From Pseudonocardia hierapolitana (GTDB lineage: Bacteria; Actinomycetota; Actinomycetes; Mycobacteriales; Pseudonocardiaceae): 64,000 nt of DNA. The notes below the pieces were generated by a model. It was not told the DNA's origin. It made no database searches and saw only the letters and a program-made list of their open reading frames with translations. The stretch is from NCBI RefSeq assembly GCF_007994075.1, contig NZ_VIWU01000001.1, positions 4,526,001 through 4,590,000 on the forward strand, written 5' to 3'. This document shows, piece after piece, positions 38,570-47,763 of the stretch; position 1 is the first letter of the stretch; each line of letters starts with the position of its first letter. The position numbers and the translations under genes are program-made.

Positions 38570-39595
38570 ATGACGGGCGTGGCCGAGCGAGCTGACGAGA
38601 CGCCGTCGAAGCTCGAGCGGCTGCGCGCCCGGTACAAGTGGCTCGATCACATGGTGCGGGCCGGCATCCGCTACACGGAGCGGCACGGGGACCACTACGC
38701 AGCGGCGATCACGTTCTTCAGCGTGCTGTCGGTGGTGCCGCTGCTGATGATCGCGTTCGCCGCCGCAGGGTACGTGCTGTTCTTCAACCCGGAGTTGCTG
38801 AACGAACTGCTGGCCGCGATCACGGAGAACGTCCCGCCCGGGCTGAGCGACACCATCGATCAGGTCATCCAGCAGGCGATCGACCAGCGGGGGGCCGTCG
38901 GGTTCCTGGGCCTGCTCGCGGCCCTGTACTCCGGAATCGGATGGATGTCGAACCTGCGCGAGGCGCTCTCGGAGCAGTGGGCGCAGGTGCCCGCCGTTCC
39001 TGCCCTGCCGAAGCGGATCCTGTTCGACCTGCTCACGCTCGGCGGGCTCGGCCTGGCGCTGGTCGGATCCTTCGCCATCACGGGTGCGGTCGCCGGGTTC
39101 GCCGAGACCCTGCTCGGGCTCGTCGGGCTCGCCGACGAGGGCTGGGCCCTGTTCCTGCTCGGCGTGCTCGGGTTCCTGCTCGGTCTGCTCGCCAACTGGT
39201 TGATCTTCCTGTGGGTCATCGCCCGGCTGCCACGTGAGCACGCCACGCTGCGCAGCGCCGCCAAGGCCGCCCTGCTCGGTGCGGTGGGGTTCGAGATCCT
39301 GAAGATCGTCATGACCTACTACCTGGCGACCGTGACGTCGTCGCCGAGCGGGGCGGTGTTCGGCTCGTTCCTCGGCCTGCTGGTCTTCGTGTTCTTCGGG
39401 TCCCGCTTCGTCCTCTTCGTCACGGCGTGGGCCGCCACCGCTCGGGAGAACGAGCAGGAGAAGCCCGTGCCCGTTCCGGAACCGCCGGTGCTGCGCACGG
39501 AAGTGGTGCTCCGGAAGGGGCCGACCGCCACCACAGCCCTGAGCCTCCTCGGTGCGGGCGCGCTCACCGGCTGGTTGATCCGCCGGCGGAGGTAG
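38570..39595 (+). CDS. YihY/BrkB family inner-membrane protein
   Basis: 341 residues with six hydrophobic segments. The N-terminal DHYAAAITFFSVLSVVPLL and the later FFGSRFVLFVTAWAAT are conserved YihY/BrkB motifs. The family was once called RNase BN by mistake; it is now regarded as a membrane protein of unknown transport or envelope function. It follows trpS by 4 nt, and its 3' end overlaps the convergent GntR gene by 32 bp. The tail is a short Arg-rich anchor. Confidence 0.88.
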   Translation: MTGVAERADETPSKLERLRARYKWLDHMVRAGIRYTERHGDHYAAAITFFSVLSVVPLLMIAFAAAGYVLFFNPELLNELLAAITENVPPGLSDTIDQVIQQAIDQRGAVGFLGLLAALYSGIGWMSNLREALSEQWAQVPAVPALPKRILFDLLTLGGLGLALVGSFAITGAVAGFAETLLGLVGLADEGWALFLLGVLGFLLGLLANWLIFLWVIARLPREHATLRSAAKAALLGAVGFEILKIVMTYYLATVTSSPSGAVFGSFLGLLVFVFFGSRFVLFVTAWAATARENEQEKPVPVPEPPVLRTEVVLRKGPTATTALSLLGAGALTGWLIRRRR

Positions 39596-40487
39596 CGGCC
39601 CGCAGGCGCATCTCCAGGCCGTCCAGATGGCGGGTCAACGCGTGCTCCAGGAGCGCGTCCATGTCCTCGAGGGTCTGGCCCTGGACCGCCGCGAGGTGTG
39701 GGAACCGGCCCGAGCCGAGCAACGCGCGCACCTCCCCGCCGAGGGTGGTCCACCACTCGTGGTTGTCCTGGCCGGTCTCCCGTTCGGCCCGGGTCTCCGC
39801 GGCGACGCTCGCGGCCAGGCCGCGGACCAGCGCGGGCAGCGTGAGCGCCTCGCGCAAGCGTTCGGCCTGGGGCAGGGGCAGGCCGGCCAGCGCCTGCAGC
39901 GTCCACTCCGTGTGGGCCATCGCCTCGGGGACGAGCACGGGTCTCGTCATCGAGATCAGCTCGGGTAGCCACGGGTGGGTGCGGTAGGCGCGCCACTGCA
40001 CGCGGCTCACCAGCTCGAGCTTCGCCCGCCAGCCCGGAGGTCCCGGCTCGGGCAGCGGGTGCTCGCGCAGCACGGCACGGACGAGGAGCACCTCCAGCGC
40101 GTCGCGGCCGGCCACGTGGCGGTACAGCGACATCGGGCCGACCCCGAGCTCGGCGGCGAGCCTGCGCATCGAGACGGCCTCCAGTCCCTCGGCGTCGGCC
40201 ACGGCCATGGCCGTGGTCACGATGCGGTCCGTGGTGAGCTCTTGGACCGGCGCTCGCCTGCGGGCCGGCGGGTCCGGCGTGCGCACGACGGTGCCCGAGC
40301 CGGGGCGCGTGACGACGAGGCCCTCGTCCCGCAGTACTGCGAGGGCACGGGTCGCGGTCGCCATCGCCACCCCCAAGTCGCGGACCACCTGTCGAGTGGA
40401 CGGCACGCGGTCACCGGGGCGCAGGGCGCCTGTCTCGATCCGGTGGCGGATGGCCGCGGCGATGTGCAGGTACGGAGGCTCCGTCAC
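39564..40487 (-). CDS. GntR-family regulator with TetR-like effector domain
   Basis: 307 residues. The N-terminal GntR winged helix (GDRVPSTRQVVRDLGVAMAT, then LRDEGLVVTRPGSGTVV) is followed by a second helix-turn-helix of TetR type (SMRRLAAELGVGPMSLYRHV) and a TetR_C domain. This fusion of two DNA-binding folds is found in actinobacteria, often controlling drug or aldehyde responses. It is divergent from the GNAT gene at 40566, with an inverted repeat between. Confidence 0.87.
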   Translation of the reverse strand: MTEPPYLHIAAAIRHRIETGALRPGDRVPSTRQVVRDLGVAMATATRALAVLRDEGLVVTRPGSGTVVRTPDPPARRRAPVQELTTDRIVTTAMAVADAEGLEAVSMRRLAAELGVGPMSLYRHVAGRDALEVLLVRAVLREHPLPEPGPPGWRAKLELVSRVQWRAYRTHPWLPELISMTRPVLVPEAMAHTEWTLQALAGLPLPQAERLREALTLPALVRGLAASVAAETRAERETGQDNHEWWTTLGGEVRALLGSGRFPHLAAVQGQTLEDMDALLEHALTRHLDGLEMRLRAATSAGGSTSR

Positions 40488-40501
40488 ACGGCAACTGTAC
40501 T

Positions 40502-40522
40502 AGTGCGAAGGAAAAGCGCACT
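40502..40522. promoter_or_regulatory. Candidate operator between the GntR and GNAT genes
   Basis: AGTGCG (40502-40507) and CGCACT (40517-40522) form an inverted repeat with a 9-nt spacer, 14 bp upstream of the GntR start codon and 43 bp upstream of the GNAT gene. TACTAG at 40498 could be a -10 element. Confidence 0.45.
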
Positions 40523-40565
40523 GGCAATTCAACTGCGGAAAAAGTTCTGCCAATACGGTGTACGC

Positions 40566-41108
40566 ATGGGTGACACCGATACCGCGGTCCGCGTGCTGAC
40601 GGCGGCCTTCGCCGACGATCCCCTTGCGCGGTGGCTGCTGCCCGGCCATCCGGCGGGGGCGGCCGCCGACATCGTGTTCGGCCCGCTCGTGCACGCCTCG
40701 TCGTCGCACGGCGAGCTCGCGGTCGCCCCGGACGCGACGGCGGCCGCCGTCTGGCTTCCTCGCGCAGCCGATCCCCCCGAGCGGGACCAGCAGCCGATCC
40801 CGGAGGCGCTCGCGCACCTCCGCGCGTTCATGGAGCTGACCGAGGCGCGGCACCCCACCGGCACCGCGCACCTGTACCTGGTGCTGCTCGGTGTCGTGCC
40901 CGGCGCGCAGGGCCGCGGGCTCGGTGGCGCGCTCCTGCGCGAGCGCCTCGGCCGCGCCGACGCCGCGGGCCTGCCCGCATACCTGGAGGCGACGTCGCGG
41001 AGCAGCCGGGCGCTCTACGAGCGCCACGGGTTCCGCGACACCGGTGACCCGATCCACCTGCCCGACGGCCCGACCGTCTGGCCGATGTGGCGCCCCGCCC
41101 GCCCCTGA
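40566..41108 (+). CDS. GNAT-family N-acetyltransferase
   Basis: 180 residues from ATG at 40566. The acetyl-CoA loop is VVPGAQGRGLGGALLRERL (R/Q-x-x-G-x-G/A pattern) and the final strand YLEATSRSSRALYERHGF is typical. It should acetylate an amine; the substrate is unknown and could be a small molecule or toxin. It starts a probable two-gene operon with the C45 peptidase, under the divergent GntR regulator. Confidence 0.85.
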   Translation: MGDTDTAVRVLTAAFADDPLARWLLPGHPAGAAADIVFGPLVHASSSHGELAVAPDATAAAVWLPRAADPPERDQQPIPEALAHLRAFMELTEARHPTGTAHLYLVLLGVVPGAQGRGLGGALLRERLGRADAAGLPAYLEATSRSSRALYERHGFRDTGDPIHLPDGPTVWPMWRPARP

Positions 41109-41131
41109 AGTCCGTTCGACAAGGAGAAGAC

Positions 41132-42301
41132 ATGACCGTCACCACCGAGATCGTCGCCGGCGGCAGCGCCGACTTCATGACCGTGCGGCACGTCGTCGCG
41201 TCCGGTCGCCAGGCCGACATCGGGCGCGCACTCGCCCTGGAGGCGCAGCGCGCCTACGGCTGGACGCCCGCACCGGCCGACCCCGTCAAGGCCCGTGCCC
41301 GGCGGGCCTGGTTCGCCCGCCACTGGCCGCAGCACCTGGCCCGGATGCGGGGTGCCGCGCAGGCACTCGGCCTCGACCCGGACACCGACGAGGTGCACCT
41401 GGACGGAGCCGGCGGGATCCCGCTCGGCTCGGCCTGCTCGGCGAGCTACTACCCACCGGCCGTCACCGCGGACGGCCGAGGGGTGCTCGGCCGCAATTAC
41501 GACTTCTTCACCACCAGCGCCACCGAGCTCTTCGCGATGCTCGCCGGAGGACACTCCGCGCCGAGCGACGAGATGCCCCTCAGCGCGCGGCCCTACGTGA
41601 TCACGACTGTCCCTGATGACGGCCCGGCCACCACCGTGCTCACGATGAACGAGCTCGACGGCTGCATGGAGGGGATCAACGAGCACGGCCTCGCCGCCGT
41701 GTTCAACCTGGCCGATGCCGAGAACACGAGCGGGCCGGTCGATGCAGGTCCTCAGGTCGGTGTGTCGAGCAGCCAGCTCCTGCGGTTCCTGCTGGACACC
41801 TGCAGGACCGTCGAGGAAGCGAAGGCCGCTCTGCTCGGGGCGAAGCAGTACGACCTCGGCGTCTCGTTGCACTACCTCGTCGCGGACCCGAGCGGGGCGG
41901 CGTTCGTGTGGGAGCGCGGACCGGGCGGCGACGAGCACATCGTGGAGGCGGCCGGCGGCGCGCTCTGCATGACCAACCACCCGCTGCACCGCCACCGCGA
42001 CCAGGCGGCCCTTCCCGAGGACACCGACGAGGCGCTGCTGACCTACCAGCGCTACCGGACGATCGCCGATCGCTCGGCGGGCGCCGGTCTCTCCGCCGCC
42101 CGGATGCGCGAGGCCCTCGACGCGGTGCGCGTCGACGCGGCCACCGACACGCCCTACCCCGTCCGCACGCTGTGGCGCACCGTCTTCGACCTGGAGAGCC
42201 GCACGATGGCCACCCACTTCTACCTGGGCGACGCCCCGGACGGTTCGCCGCGCTACAGCCCCGAGCGCGCGTTCCCGATCCCCGCCCAGCAACCCGCCTG
42301 A
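41132..42301 (+). CDS. Peptidase C45-type acyltransferase/hydrolase (Ntn fold)
   Basis: 389 residues from ATG at 41132, with an AAGGAG ribosome site. The family includes acyl-CoA:6-aminopenicillanic acid acyltransferase, where an internal Cys becomes the N-terminal nucleophile after self-cleavage. Here GSACSASYYPP contains the likely Cys, followed by VLGRNYDFF (the conserved R-N-x-D-F), and MNELDGCMEGINEHGLA. It could cut or transfer acyl groups on amides. It lies 23 bp after the GNAT gene and ends at a repeat array. Substrate unknown. Confidence 0.8.
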   Translation: MTVTTEIVAGGSADFMTVRHVVASGRQADIGRALALEAQRAYGWTPAPADPVKARARRAWFARHWPQHLARMRGAAQALGLDPDTDEVHLDGAGGIPLGSACSASYYPPAVTADGRGVLGRNYDFFTTSATELFAMLAGGHSAPSDEMPLSARPYVITTVPDDGPATTVLTMNELDGCMEGINEHGLAAVFNLADAENTSGPVDAGPQVGVSSSQLLRFLLDTCRTVEEAKAALLGAKQYDLGVSLHYLVADPSGAAFVWERGPGGDEHIVEAAGGALCMTNHPLHRHRDQAALPEDTDEALLTYQRYRTIADRSAGAGLSAARMREALDAVRVDAATDTPYPVRTLWRTVFDLESRTMATHFYLGDAPDGSPRYSPERAFPIPAQQPA

Positions 42302-42315
42302 GCCCGAACGCAGAT

Positions 42316-42480
42316 CTCGCCGTGCTCGAACGTCGGACTCGCCGTGCTGGGATGTCGGACTCGCCGTGCTGGGATGTCGGACTCGCCTGCGTCACGCGAG
42401 TCTTGCGTCCGAGCACGGCGAGTCTTGCGTTCGAGCACGGCGAGTCCGACGAACGGACACGGCGAGTCCGCCGTTCGGGG
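42316..42480. repeat. Mirror-symmetric array of eight 22-bp units
   Basis: Units with consensus CTCGCCGTGCTCG-ACGTCGGA start at 42316, 42338, 42360 and 42382, then the same unit in reverse orientation ends in GAG at 42398, 42420, 42442 and 42464. All gaps are exactly 22 bp and the two halves are symmetric about 42391. It fills the space between two convergent genes. CCGACGAACGG inside it (42446) is shared with the palindromes at 2536 and 49409. Confidence 0.85.
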
Positions 42481-42519
42481 CGGGTGAGTCGCGCGCTCGG
42501 GACGCCTGCGACCCGCGTG

Positions 42520-43680
42520 TCAGCGGCGGCGGCGCAGGGCGAGGCCGCCGATGACCAACCCGGTGACCGCGATCACGCCGAGGCTGACCGGGAGCAGCGG
42601 GGGGACGGGCCTGAGGGCGAGGGTCCTGCCGGCCGCCAGGTCCGCCACGGGCGGCGGGGCCGGTGGGACCGGAGCGGCGTCCACCAGCCGGCCGACGGCG
42701 GGGGTGGTGGCGGGCAGTTCGAATCCCCAGTCGAGCAGGCGGGCGCCTTGCTTCCACGTCGGGACCGGCGTCTGCTCGCCCCGCATCAGCGCTACGACGA
42801 GGCGCCTCCCGCCCCGCTCGGCCGCACCGACGAGGGTGTGCCGCGCGGCCTCGGTGAAGCCGGTCTTGCCGCCGATCGTGTCCTCGTAGTTGGCGAGCAG
42901 CTTGCTGCTGTTGTAGAGCACGAACCCGGGGTGGTCGGCGTAGCCGGGGAACGGGATCGAGCGCAGGCCGACCGTCTCGGCGAACAGCGGTTCGCGCATG
43001 GCCACCCGGAACAGCACGGCGAGGTCGTACGCCGAGGACGCCATACCGGGACCGTCGAGCCCGGAGGGCGTGGCGGGGCGGGTGTCGAGTGCACCCACCT
43101 CGCGGGCGATGTCGGTCATCCGCGCGAGCGTGGGGCCGTCGCCGCCCATCGAGCGGGCCAGCGCCTGCGCGGTGTCGTTGCCGGAGTTGAGCATGAGCCC
43201 GGCGAGCAGCTGGCGCACGGTGTACTGCCCGCCGGGGCCGATGCCTGCCTTGCTGCCGTCGATCGCCTGGTCCTCGGCCGTGCCCTGGACGACCTGGTCC
43301 GGGTTCAGCGACCGCACGACGGTGAGCGCGGTGAGGACCTTGAGCGTGGACGCGGGGCGGTGCCGCGCGTGCGGGGCGCGCGCGGCGAGCACTTCGCCGG
43401 TGTCGAGGTCGGCGAGCACCCACGAGGCGGCGGTCAGCTCGGGGCCTCCGCCCGGGCCGATCTCGTCGCACGCGCCCATCTGCGGCCCGCCGACGGGTTC
43501 GGGCGGCCACGGCAGCGGGGCGGGTGGGGGGTCCGCCTTCTCCTCGTCGGCGGGCGGGCCGGGCGGGACCTGCGCGCCCGGGCAGCCGACCGTCACACTC
43601 GCCACCGGCTGCGGATCCGCGACCGCGACGGTCGGGCACGCCAGTGCGAGCACCAGCGTCACCGCAGCGACCCATCGCAC
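42520..43680 (-). CDS. D-alanyl-D-alanine carboxypeptidase (PBP5/DacC type)
   Basis: 386 residues. A signal peptide (MRWVAAVTLVLALA) is followed by a Pro-rich linker and a penicillin-binding domain with all three motifs: S-x-x-K in PASTLKVLT, S-x-N in LNSGNDTA, and KTG in GGKTGFTE. A C-terminal helix (SLGVIAVTGLVIGGLAL) then RRRR anchors it in the membrane. It trims the terminal D-Ala of peptidoglycan stem peptides outside the cell and is a target of penicillin. It converges with the C45 peptidase gene. Confidence 0.93.
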   Translation of the reverse strand: MRWVAAVTLVLALACPTVAVADPQPVASVTVGCPGAQVPPGPPADEEKADPPPAPLPWPPEPVGGPQMGACDEIGPGGGPELTAASWVLADLDTGEVLAARAPHARHRPASTLKVLTALTVVRSLNPDQVVQGTAEDQAIDGSKAGIGPGGQYTVRQLLAGLMLNSGNDTAQALARSMGGDGPTLARMTDIAREVGALDTRPATPSGLDGPGMASSAYDLAVLFRVAMREPLFAETVGLRSIPFPGYADHPGFVLYNSSKLLANYEDTIGGKTGFTEAARHTLVGAAERGGRRLVVALMRGEQTPVPTWKQGARLLDWGFELPATTPAVGRLVDAAPVPPAPPPVADLAAGRTLALRPVPPLLPVSLGVIAVTGLVIGGLALRRRR

Positions 43681-43876
43681 GTCATCGACTGTAGATCGGT
43701 GTCGTCCGCGCGCGCCCGGCGAGAACAGGGATGATCATCGAATGGGGGACGCGGTCACCCGGTCACGCTCCGGAGTCGACGATTCGGTCACGCCCATCGG
43801 TCGATCATGTGAACACCCGGGAGCCTCGGATACGGTTCCCCACCGTCGTCCCGGGCCGGAACAGGAGAGGTCTCCC

Positions 43877-45034
43877 TTGCGGATCAGTCGAGGATTCGTT
43901 CTGGCAGCCGCTGTGCTGACCAGCGCACTGGTGGTGACGGGCTGCGCTCGCGACACCGGCACCCCGCAGCAGGGCGGTGGTGGCACGGCAGGCACCGAGT
44001 GCACCCGCAACCCCGCCCCGGCCGCGGCAGGCGGCACCGCCGCCACCCCGGCGCCGATCGCCCCGAACGCCGACGCCAGCGGGCTGAAGGTCGGGCTGGC
44101 CTACGACATCGGCGGGCGTGGCGACCTGTCGTTCAACGACTCCGCGGCCGCCGGGCTCGAGAAGGCGATCAGCGACCTCGGCCTGCAGCAGGCCAACACC
44201 CGCGAGCTCGCCGCTGCCGAGAACGAGAGCGAGGACGCGGCGGCCACCCGCCTGCGCCAGCTCGTGGCCGATGGCTTCAACCCGGTCATCGCCGTGGGCT
44301 TCAAGTACGCGACGGCACTGCAGACCGTCGCCGCCGAGAACCCGAACGTGCAGTTCGCGATCGTGGACGACGCGACGGTCGAGCTGCCGAACGTCACCCC
44401 GCTGGTCTTCGCCGAGGAGCAGGGCTCGTTCCTCGTGGGCGCCGCGGCGGCGTTGAAGACGACGTCCTGCCAGATCGGCTTCGTGGGTGGCGTCGACGTG
44501 CCGCTGATCCACAAGTTCGAGGCGGGCTACGTTGCGGGCGCCAAGGCGGTGGCGCCGAACATCGAGGTCGACGTCGACTACATCAGCCCCGCCGGTGATT
44601 TCTCGGGCTTCAACGACTCGGCCCGCGGCACCGAGGTGGCGCGCGGCCAGCTCGACGGCGGGGCCGACATCGTCTACCAGGCCGCGGGTGCCTCCGGCCA
44701 GGGCGTGTTCGAGGCCGTCAACACGGCGACCACGCCGGATGCGCAGAAGTTCGCGATCGGCGTCGACTCCGACCAGTACAACACGGTCGCGGCGCCGGTC
44801 AACGAGGTGATCATGACCTCGATGCTCAAGCGGGTCGACGTCGCGGTGTTCAACTACATCAACGCGGTGGCGGGCGGCTCCACGGGCTCGCTGCCGGAGG
44901 CGTTCGACCTCTCCGTCGACGGCGTGGGGTACTCCACCTCAGGCGGCAAGATCGACGACATCACCGATCAGCTGGACGCCTACAAGGCCGCGATCATCAG
45001 CGGCGAGATCAAGGTGCCCAGTGCGCGGCAGTAG
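43877..45034 (+). CDS. BMP-family nucleoside-binding lipoprotein
   Basis: 385 residues from TTG at 43877, chosen because AGGAGAGG lies 7 nt upstream and the lipobox VVTGC follows a hydrophobic core. The Med/BMP fold is shown by LKVGLAYDIGGRGDLSFND, IAVGFKYATALQTVA, GFVGGVDVPLIHKFEAGY and FAIGVDSDQYN. BMP proteins bind nucleosides for NupABC-type importers. First gene of a transporter operon that continues with ATPase, two permeases, cdd and deoA. Regulator unknown. Confidence 0.9.
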   Translation: MRISRGFVLAAAVLTSALVVTGCARDTGTPQQGGGGTAGTECTRNPAPAAAGGTAATPAPIAPNADASGLKVGLAYDIGGRGDLSFNDSAAAGLEKAISDLGLQQANTRELAAAENESEDAAATRLRQLVADGFNPVIAVGFKYATALQTVAAENPNVQFAIVDDATVELPNVTPLVFAEEQGSFLVGAAAALKTTSCQIGFVGGVDVPLIHKFEAGYVAGAKAVAPNIEVDVDYISPAGDFSGFNDSARGTEVARGQLDGGADIVYQAAGASGQGVFEAVNTATTPDAQKFAIGVDSDQYNTVAAPVNEVIMTSMLKRVDVAVFNYINAVAGGSTGSLPEAFDLSVDGVGYSTSGGKIDDITDQLDAYKAAIISGEIKVPSARQ

Positions 45035-45124
45035 GGCGCGGCGAGTCGCGTGAGGCACCATCGGGGGCCGGGTCCGAACGGATCCCGGCCCCCGTGCCGT
45101 AGATCCCTGGAAGGCTGGGAGGGA

Positions 45125-46678
45125 ATGGCCGTAGTCGAGACCGCGCCACCGCGCACCGAGTACGCCGTCGAGCTGGCGGGGATCACCAAGCGCTTCCCCG
45201 GCGTGGTCGCCAACAGCGACATCTCGCTGCGGGTGCGCCACGGCGAGGTGCACGCCCTGTGCGGGGAGAACGGGGCGGGCAAGTCGACCCTGATGAAGAT
45301 CCTCTACGGGATGCAGCAGCCCGACGAGGGCACCATCTCCGTGGACGGCGAGGTGGTGCACTTCCGGTCGCCCGCCGATGCGATCAAGGCCGGGATCGGC
45401 ATGGTGCACCAGCACTTCATGCTGGCCGACAACCTCACCGTCGCCGAGAACATCCTGCTCGGCGCGGAGGCGCTGCACGGCATGGGTGCCAAGGCCCGGC
45501 AGCGCATCGCCGAGCTCGAGGGCACGGTCGGCCTGCGGGCCGGGCTCGACATGCTCGTCGAGCGGCTCGGGGTGGCCGATCGGCAGCGCGTCGAGATCCT
45601 CAAGGTGCTCTACCGCGGCGCGCGCACGGTGATCCTGGACGAGCCGACGGCCGTGCTCGTACCGCAGGAGGTCGACGAGCTGTTCACCACGCTCCGCAGG
45701 ATGCGGGCGGAGGGGTTCACGTTCGTCTTCATCTCCCACAAGCTCGACGAGGTGCGGGCCATCGCCGACACGGTCACGGTCATCCGCCGCGGGGCCGTTG
45801 TGGGCAGCGCCGACCCGAAGACGGTGACGACCCGCCAGCTCGCGGAGATGATGGTCGGCAGCGAGCTGCCCAGCCCCGAGACCCGGGAGTCCACCGTCAC
45901 CGACCGCGAGGTGCTGCGCGTCACCGGTCTCACGCTCGACGCCGAGGGCGGCGGTCGCCCGGTGCTCGACGGGGTGGACCTCGTGGTGCGGGCGGGCGAG
46001 GTGCTCGGGATCGCCGGTGTGGAGGGCAACGGGCAGACCGAGCTCGTTGAGACGATCATGGGGATGCGGCGGGCGAGCGGCGGCACGATCGTGCTGTCCG
46101 GCAAGGACATCACCCGTGCCCACACGCTGCAGCGCCGCGAGGCGGGCATCGGCTACGTGCCGGAGGACCGCACCCGCCACGGGTTGCTCGCCACCCAGCC
46201 GCTGTGGGCCAACCGGATCCTCGGTTACCAGAGCCGCAAACCGGTCGCCTCGGGCGGGCTGCTCGGCGTGCTCGACCGGGCGGCGGCGCGGCGCGACACC
46301 GAGCGCATCGTCGAGGAGTTCGACGTGCGCACGCCGGGCGTCGACGTGCCCGCGGCGGCGCTCTCCGGGGGCAACCAGCAGAAGCTGGTGGTGGGCCGCG
46401 AGCTCTCCGGCGACCCGGTGCTGCTCATCGCCGCCCACCCGACGCGCGGCGTGGACGTCGGCGCGCAGGCCGGGATCTGGGACGTGCTGCGGCGCGCCCG
46501 GGCCGACGGCCTCGCGGTGCTGCTCGTGAGCGCCGACCTGGACGAGCTGATCGGGCTGTCCGACACGATCAAGGTGATGCTGCGGGGACGGCTCGTCGCC
46601 GACGCCGACCCGGCCACCGTCACACCGGAGGAGCTGGGGGCCGCGATGACCGGGGCCGATGCGGAGGGGGCGGCGTGA
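45125..46678 (+). CDS. Nucleoside ABC transporter ATPase (tandem domains)
   Basis: 517 residues with two ABC domains, as in NupA/YufO. The first has Walker A CGENGAGKSTLMKIL, MVHQHFMLADNLTVAEN (the nucleoside-type Q-loop), and LDEPTAVL. The second has GVEGNGQTELVE in place of a full Walker A, LSGGNQQKLVVGREL and no DEP motif (AAHPTRGVD), so only the first domain likely hydrolyses ATP. It powers the two permeases encoded next. GTG of the next gene overlaps its stop. Confidence 0.94.
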   Translation: MAVVETAPPRTEYAVELAGITKRFPGVVANSDISLRVRHGEVHALCGENGAGKSTLMKILYGMQQPDEGTISVDGEVVHFRSPADAIKAGIGMVHQHFMLADNLTVAENILLGAEALHGMGAKARQRIAELEGTVGLRAGLDMLVERLGVADRQRVEILKVLYRGARTVILDEPTAVLVPQEVDELFTTLRRMRAEGFTFVFISHKLDEVRAIADTVTVIRRGAVVGSADPKTVTTRQLAEMMVGSELPSPETRESTVTDREVLRVTGLTLDAEGGGRPVLDGVDLVVRAGEVLGIAGVEGNGQTELVETIMGMRRASGGTIVLSGKDITRAHTLQRREAGIGYVPEDRTRHGLLATQPLWANRILGYQSRKPVASGGLLGVLDRAAARRDTERIVEEFDVRTPGVDVPAAALSGGNQQKLVVGRELSGDPVLLIAAHPTRGVDVGAQAGIWDVLRRARADGLAVLLVSADLDELIGLSDTIKVMLRGRLVADADPATVTPEELGAAMTGADAEGAA

Positions 46679-47763
46679 CCCGCATTCGGACGGCTCTGCT
46701 GCCGCCCGCGCTGGCGATCGTCTTTTCCGCCCTGCTGTGCGCGGTGGCGCTGCTGATCAGCGGCGACTCGCCGCTCACGGCCCTGACGGTGATGGTCACC
46801 CAGGTCGGTGAGGGAACCACCGCCGTCGACATCGTCAACAGCGCCGCGATCTACTACATCGCCGGGCTCGCCGTGGCGATCGGCTTCCAGATGAAGCTGT
46901 TCAACATCGGCATCGAGGGCCAGTTCCGACTCGCCGCGTGCGTGGCCGCGATCGCCGGCGGCGCGCTCTCGCTCCCGCCGGTGCTGCACACGGTTGCGAT
47001 CATCCTGGTGGGCGCGGCGGTGGGCGCGCTCTGGGCCTCGGTGCCGGCGCTGCTCAAGGCATTTCGCGGCGTGCACGAGGTCATCTCGTCGATCATGATG
47101 AACTTCATCGCGACCGGCCTGATCGCCTACCTGATCAGCACCGAAGCGTTCGGCGTGCTGCAGGGCAACAACATCTCGACCGATCCGATCGAGCCCACCG
47201 GGCACCTGATCGGCCTCTCGTTCGGGGCGAGCGGCACGATCTTCGGGTTCGTGTTCGTGGCCGCCGCGCTCGGACTGGCCTACGGGTTCATGCTCAACCG
47301 CACGAGGTTCGGGTTCGAGCTGAAGGCGTCGGGCGAGTCGCCCACAGCGGCGGCCGCGGGCGGGGTGAACGCGCGCCGGATGGTGATCGTCGCGCTCCTG
47401 CTGTCCGGTGCGATGGCAGGGCTCGTCGGCCTGCCCGAGCTGCTCGGCCGCGACCACGCCTACACACTCACCTCGCCCGCGGGCTACGGCTTCACCGGCA
47501 TCGCGGTGGCCCTGCTCGGGCGCAACCACCCGGTCGGCGTCGCACTCGGTGCGCTGCTCTGGGCGTTCCTGGACAAGTCGGCGCTGGCCCTGGACAACGT
47601 CGGGGTGCCGCGCGAGATCGTGCTGATCATGCAGGGATCGGTGGTGCTGTCCGTGATCATCGCGTACGAGATCGTCCGCCGCTACGAGCTCGCCGCCGAG
47701 CAGCGTCGGGTCGCCGCGCAGCTGCGCGCCGGCGCGGGCGTGCCTGCGGAGGTGGGATCGTGA
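46675..47763 (+). CDS. Nucleoside ABC transporter permease (NupB type)
   Basis: 362 residues from GTG at 46675, overlapping the ATPase stop (GTGA). About nine hydrophobic segments; GFQMKLFNIGIEGQFRLAA and FRGVHEVISSIMMNFIATGL are conserved in BMP-dependent nucleoside permeases of the CUT2/BPD class. Forms the membrane channel with the next permease. Its C-terminal tail is Ala/Arg-rich and cytoplasmic. Confidence 0.92.
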   Translation: MTRIRTALLPPALAIVFSALLCAVALLISGDSPLTALTVMVTQVGEGTTAVDIVNSAAIYYIAGLAVAIGFQMKLFNIGIEGQFRLAACVAAIAGGALSLPPVLHTVAIILVGAAVGALWASVPALLKAFRGVHEVISSIMMNFIATGLIAYLISTEAFGVLQGNNISTDPIEPTGHLIGLSFGASGTIFGFVFVAAALGLAYGFMLNRTRFGFELKASGESPTAAAAGGVNARRMVIVALLLSGAMAGLVGLPELLGRDHAYTLTSPAGYGFTGIAVALLGRNHPVGVALGALLWAFLDKSALALDNVGVPREIVLIMQGSVVLSVIIAYEIVRRYELAAEQRRVAAQLRAGAGVPAEVGS

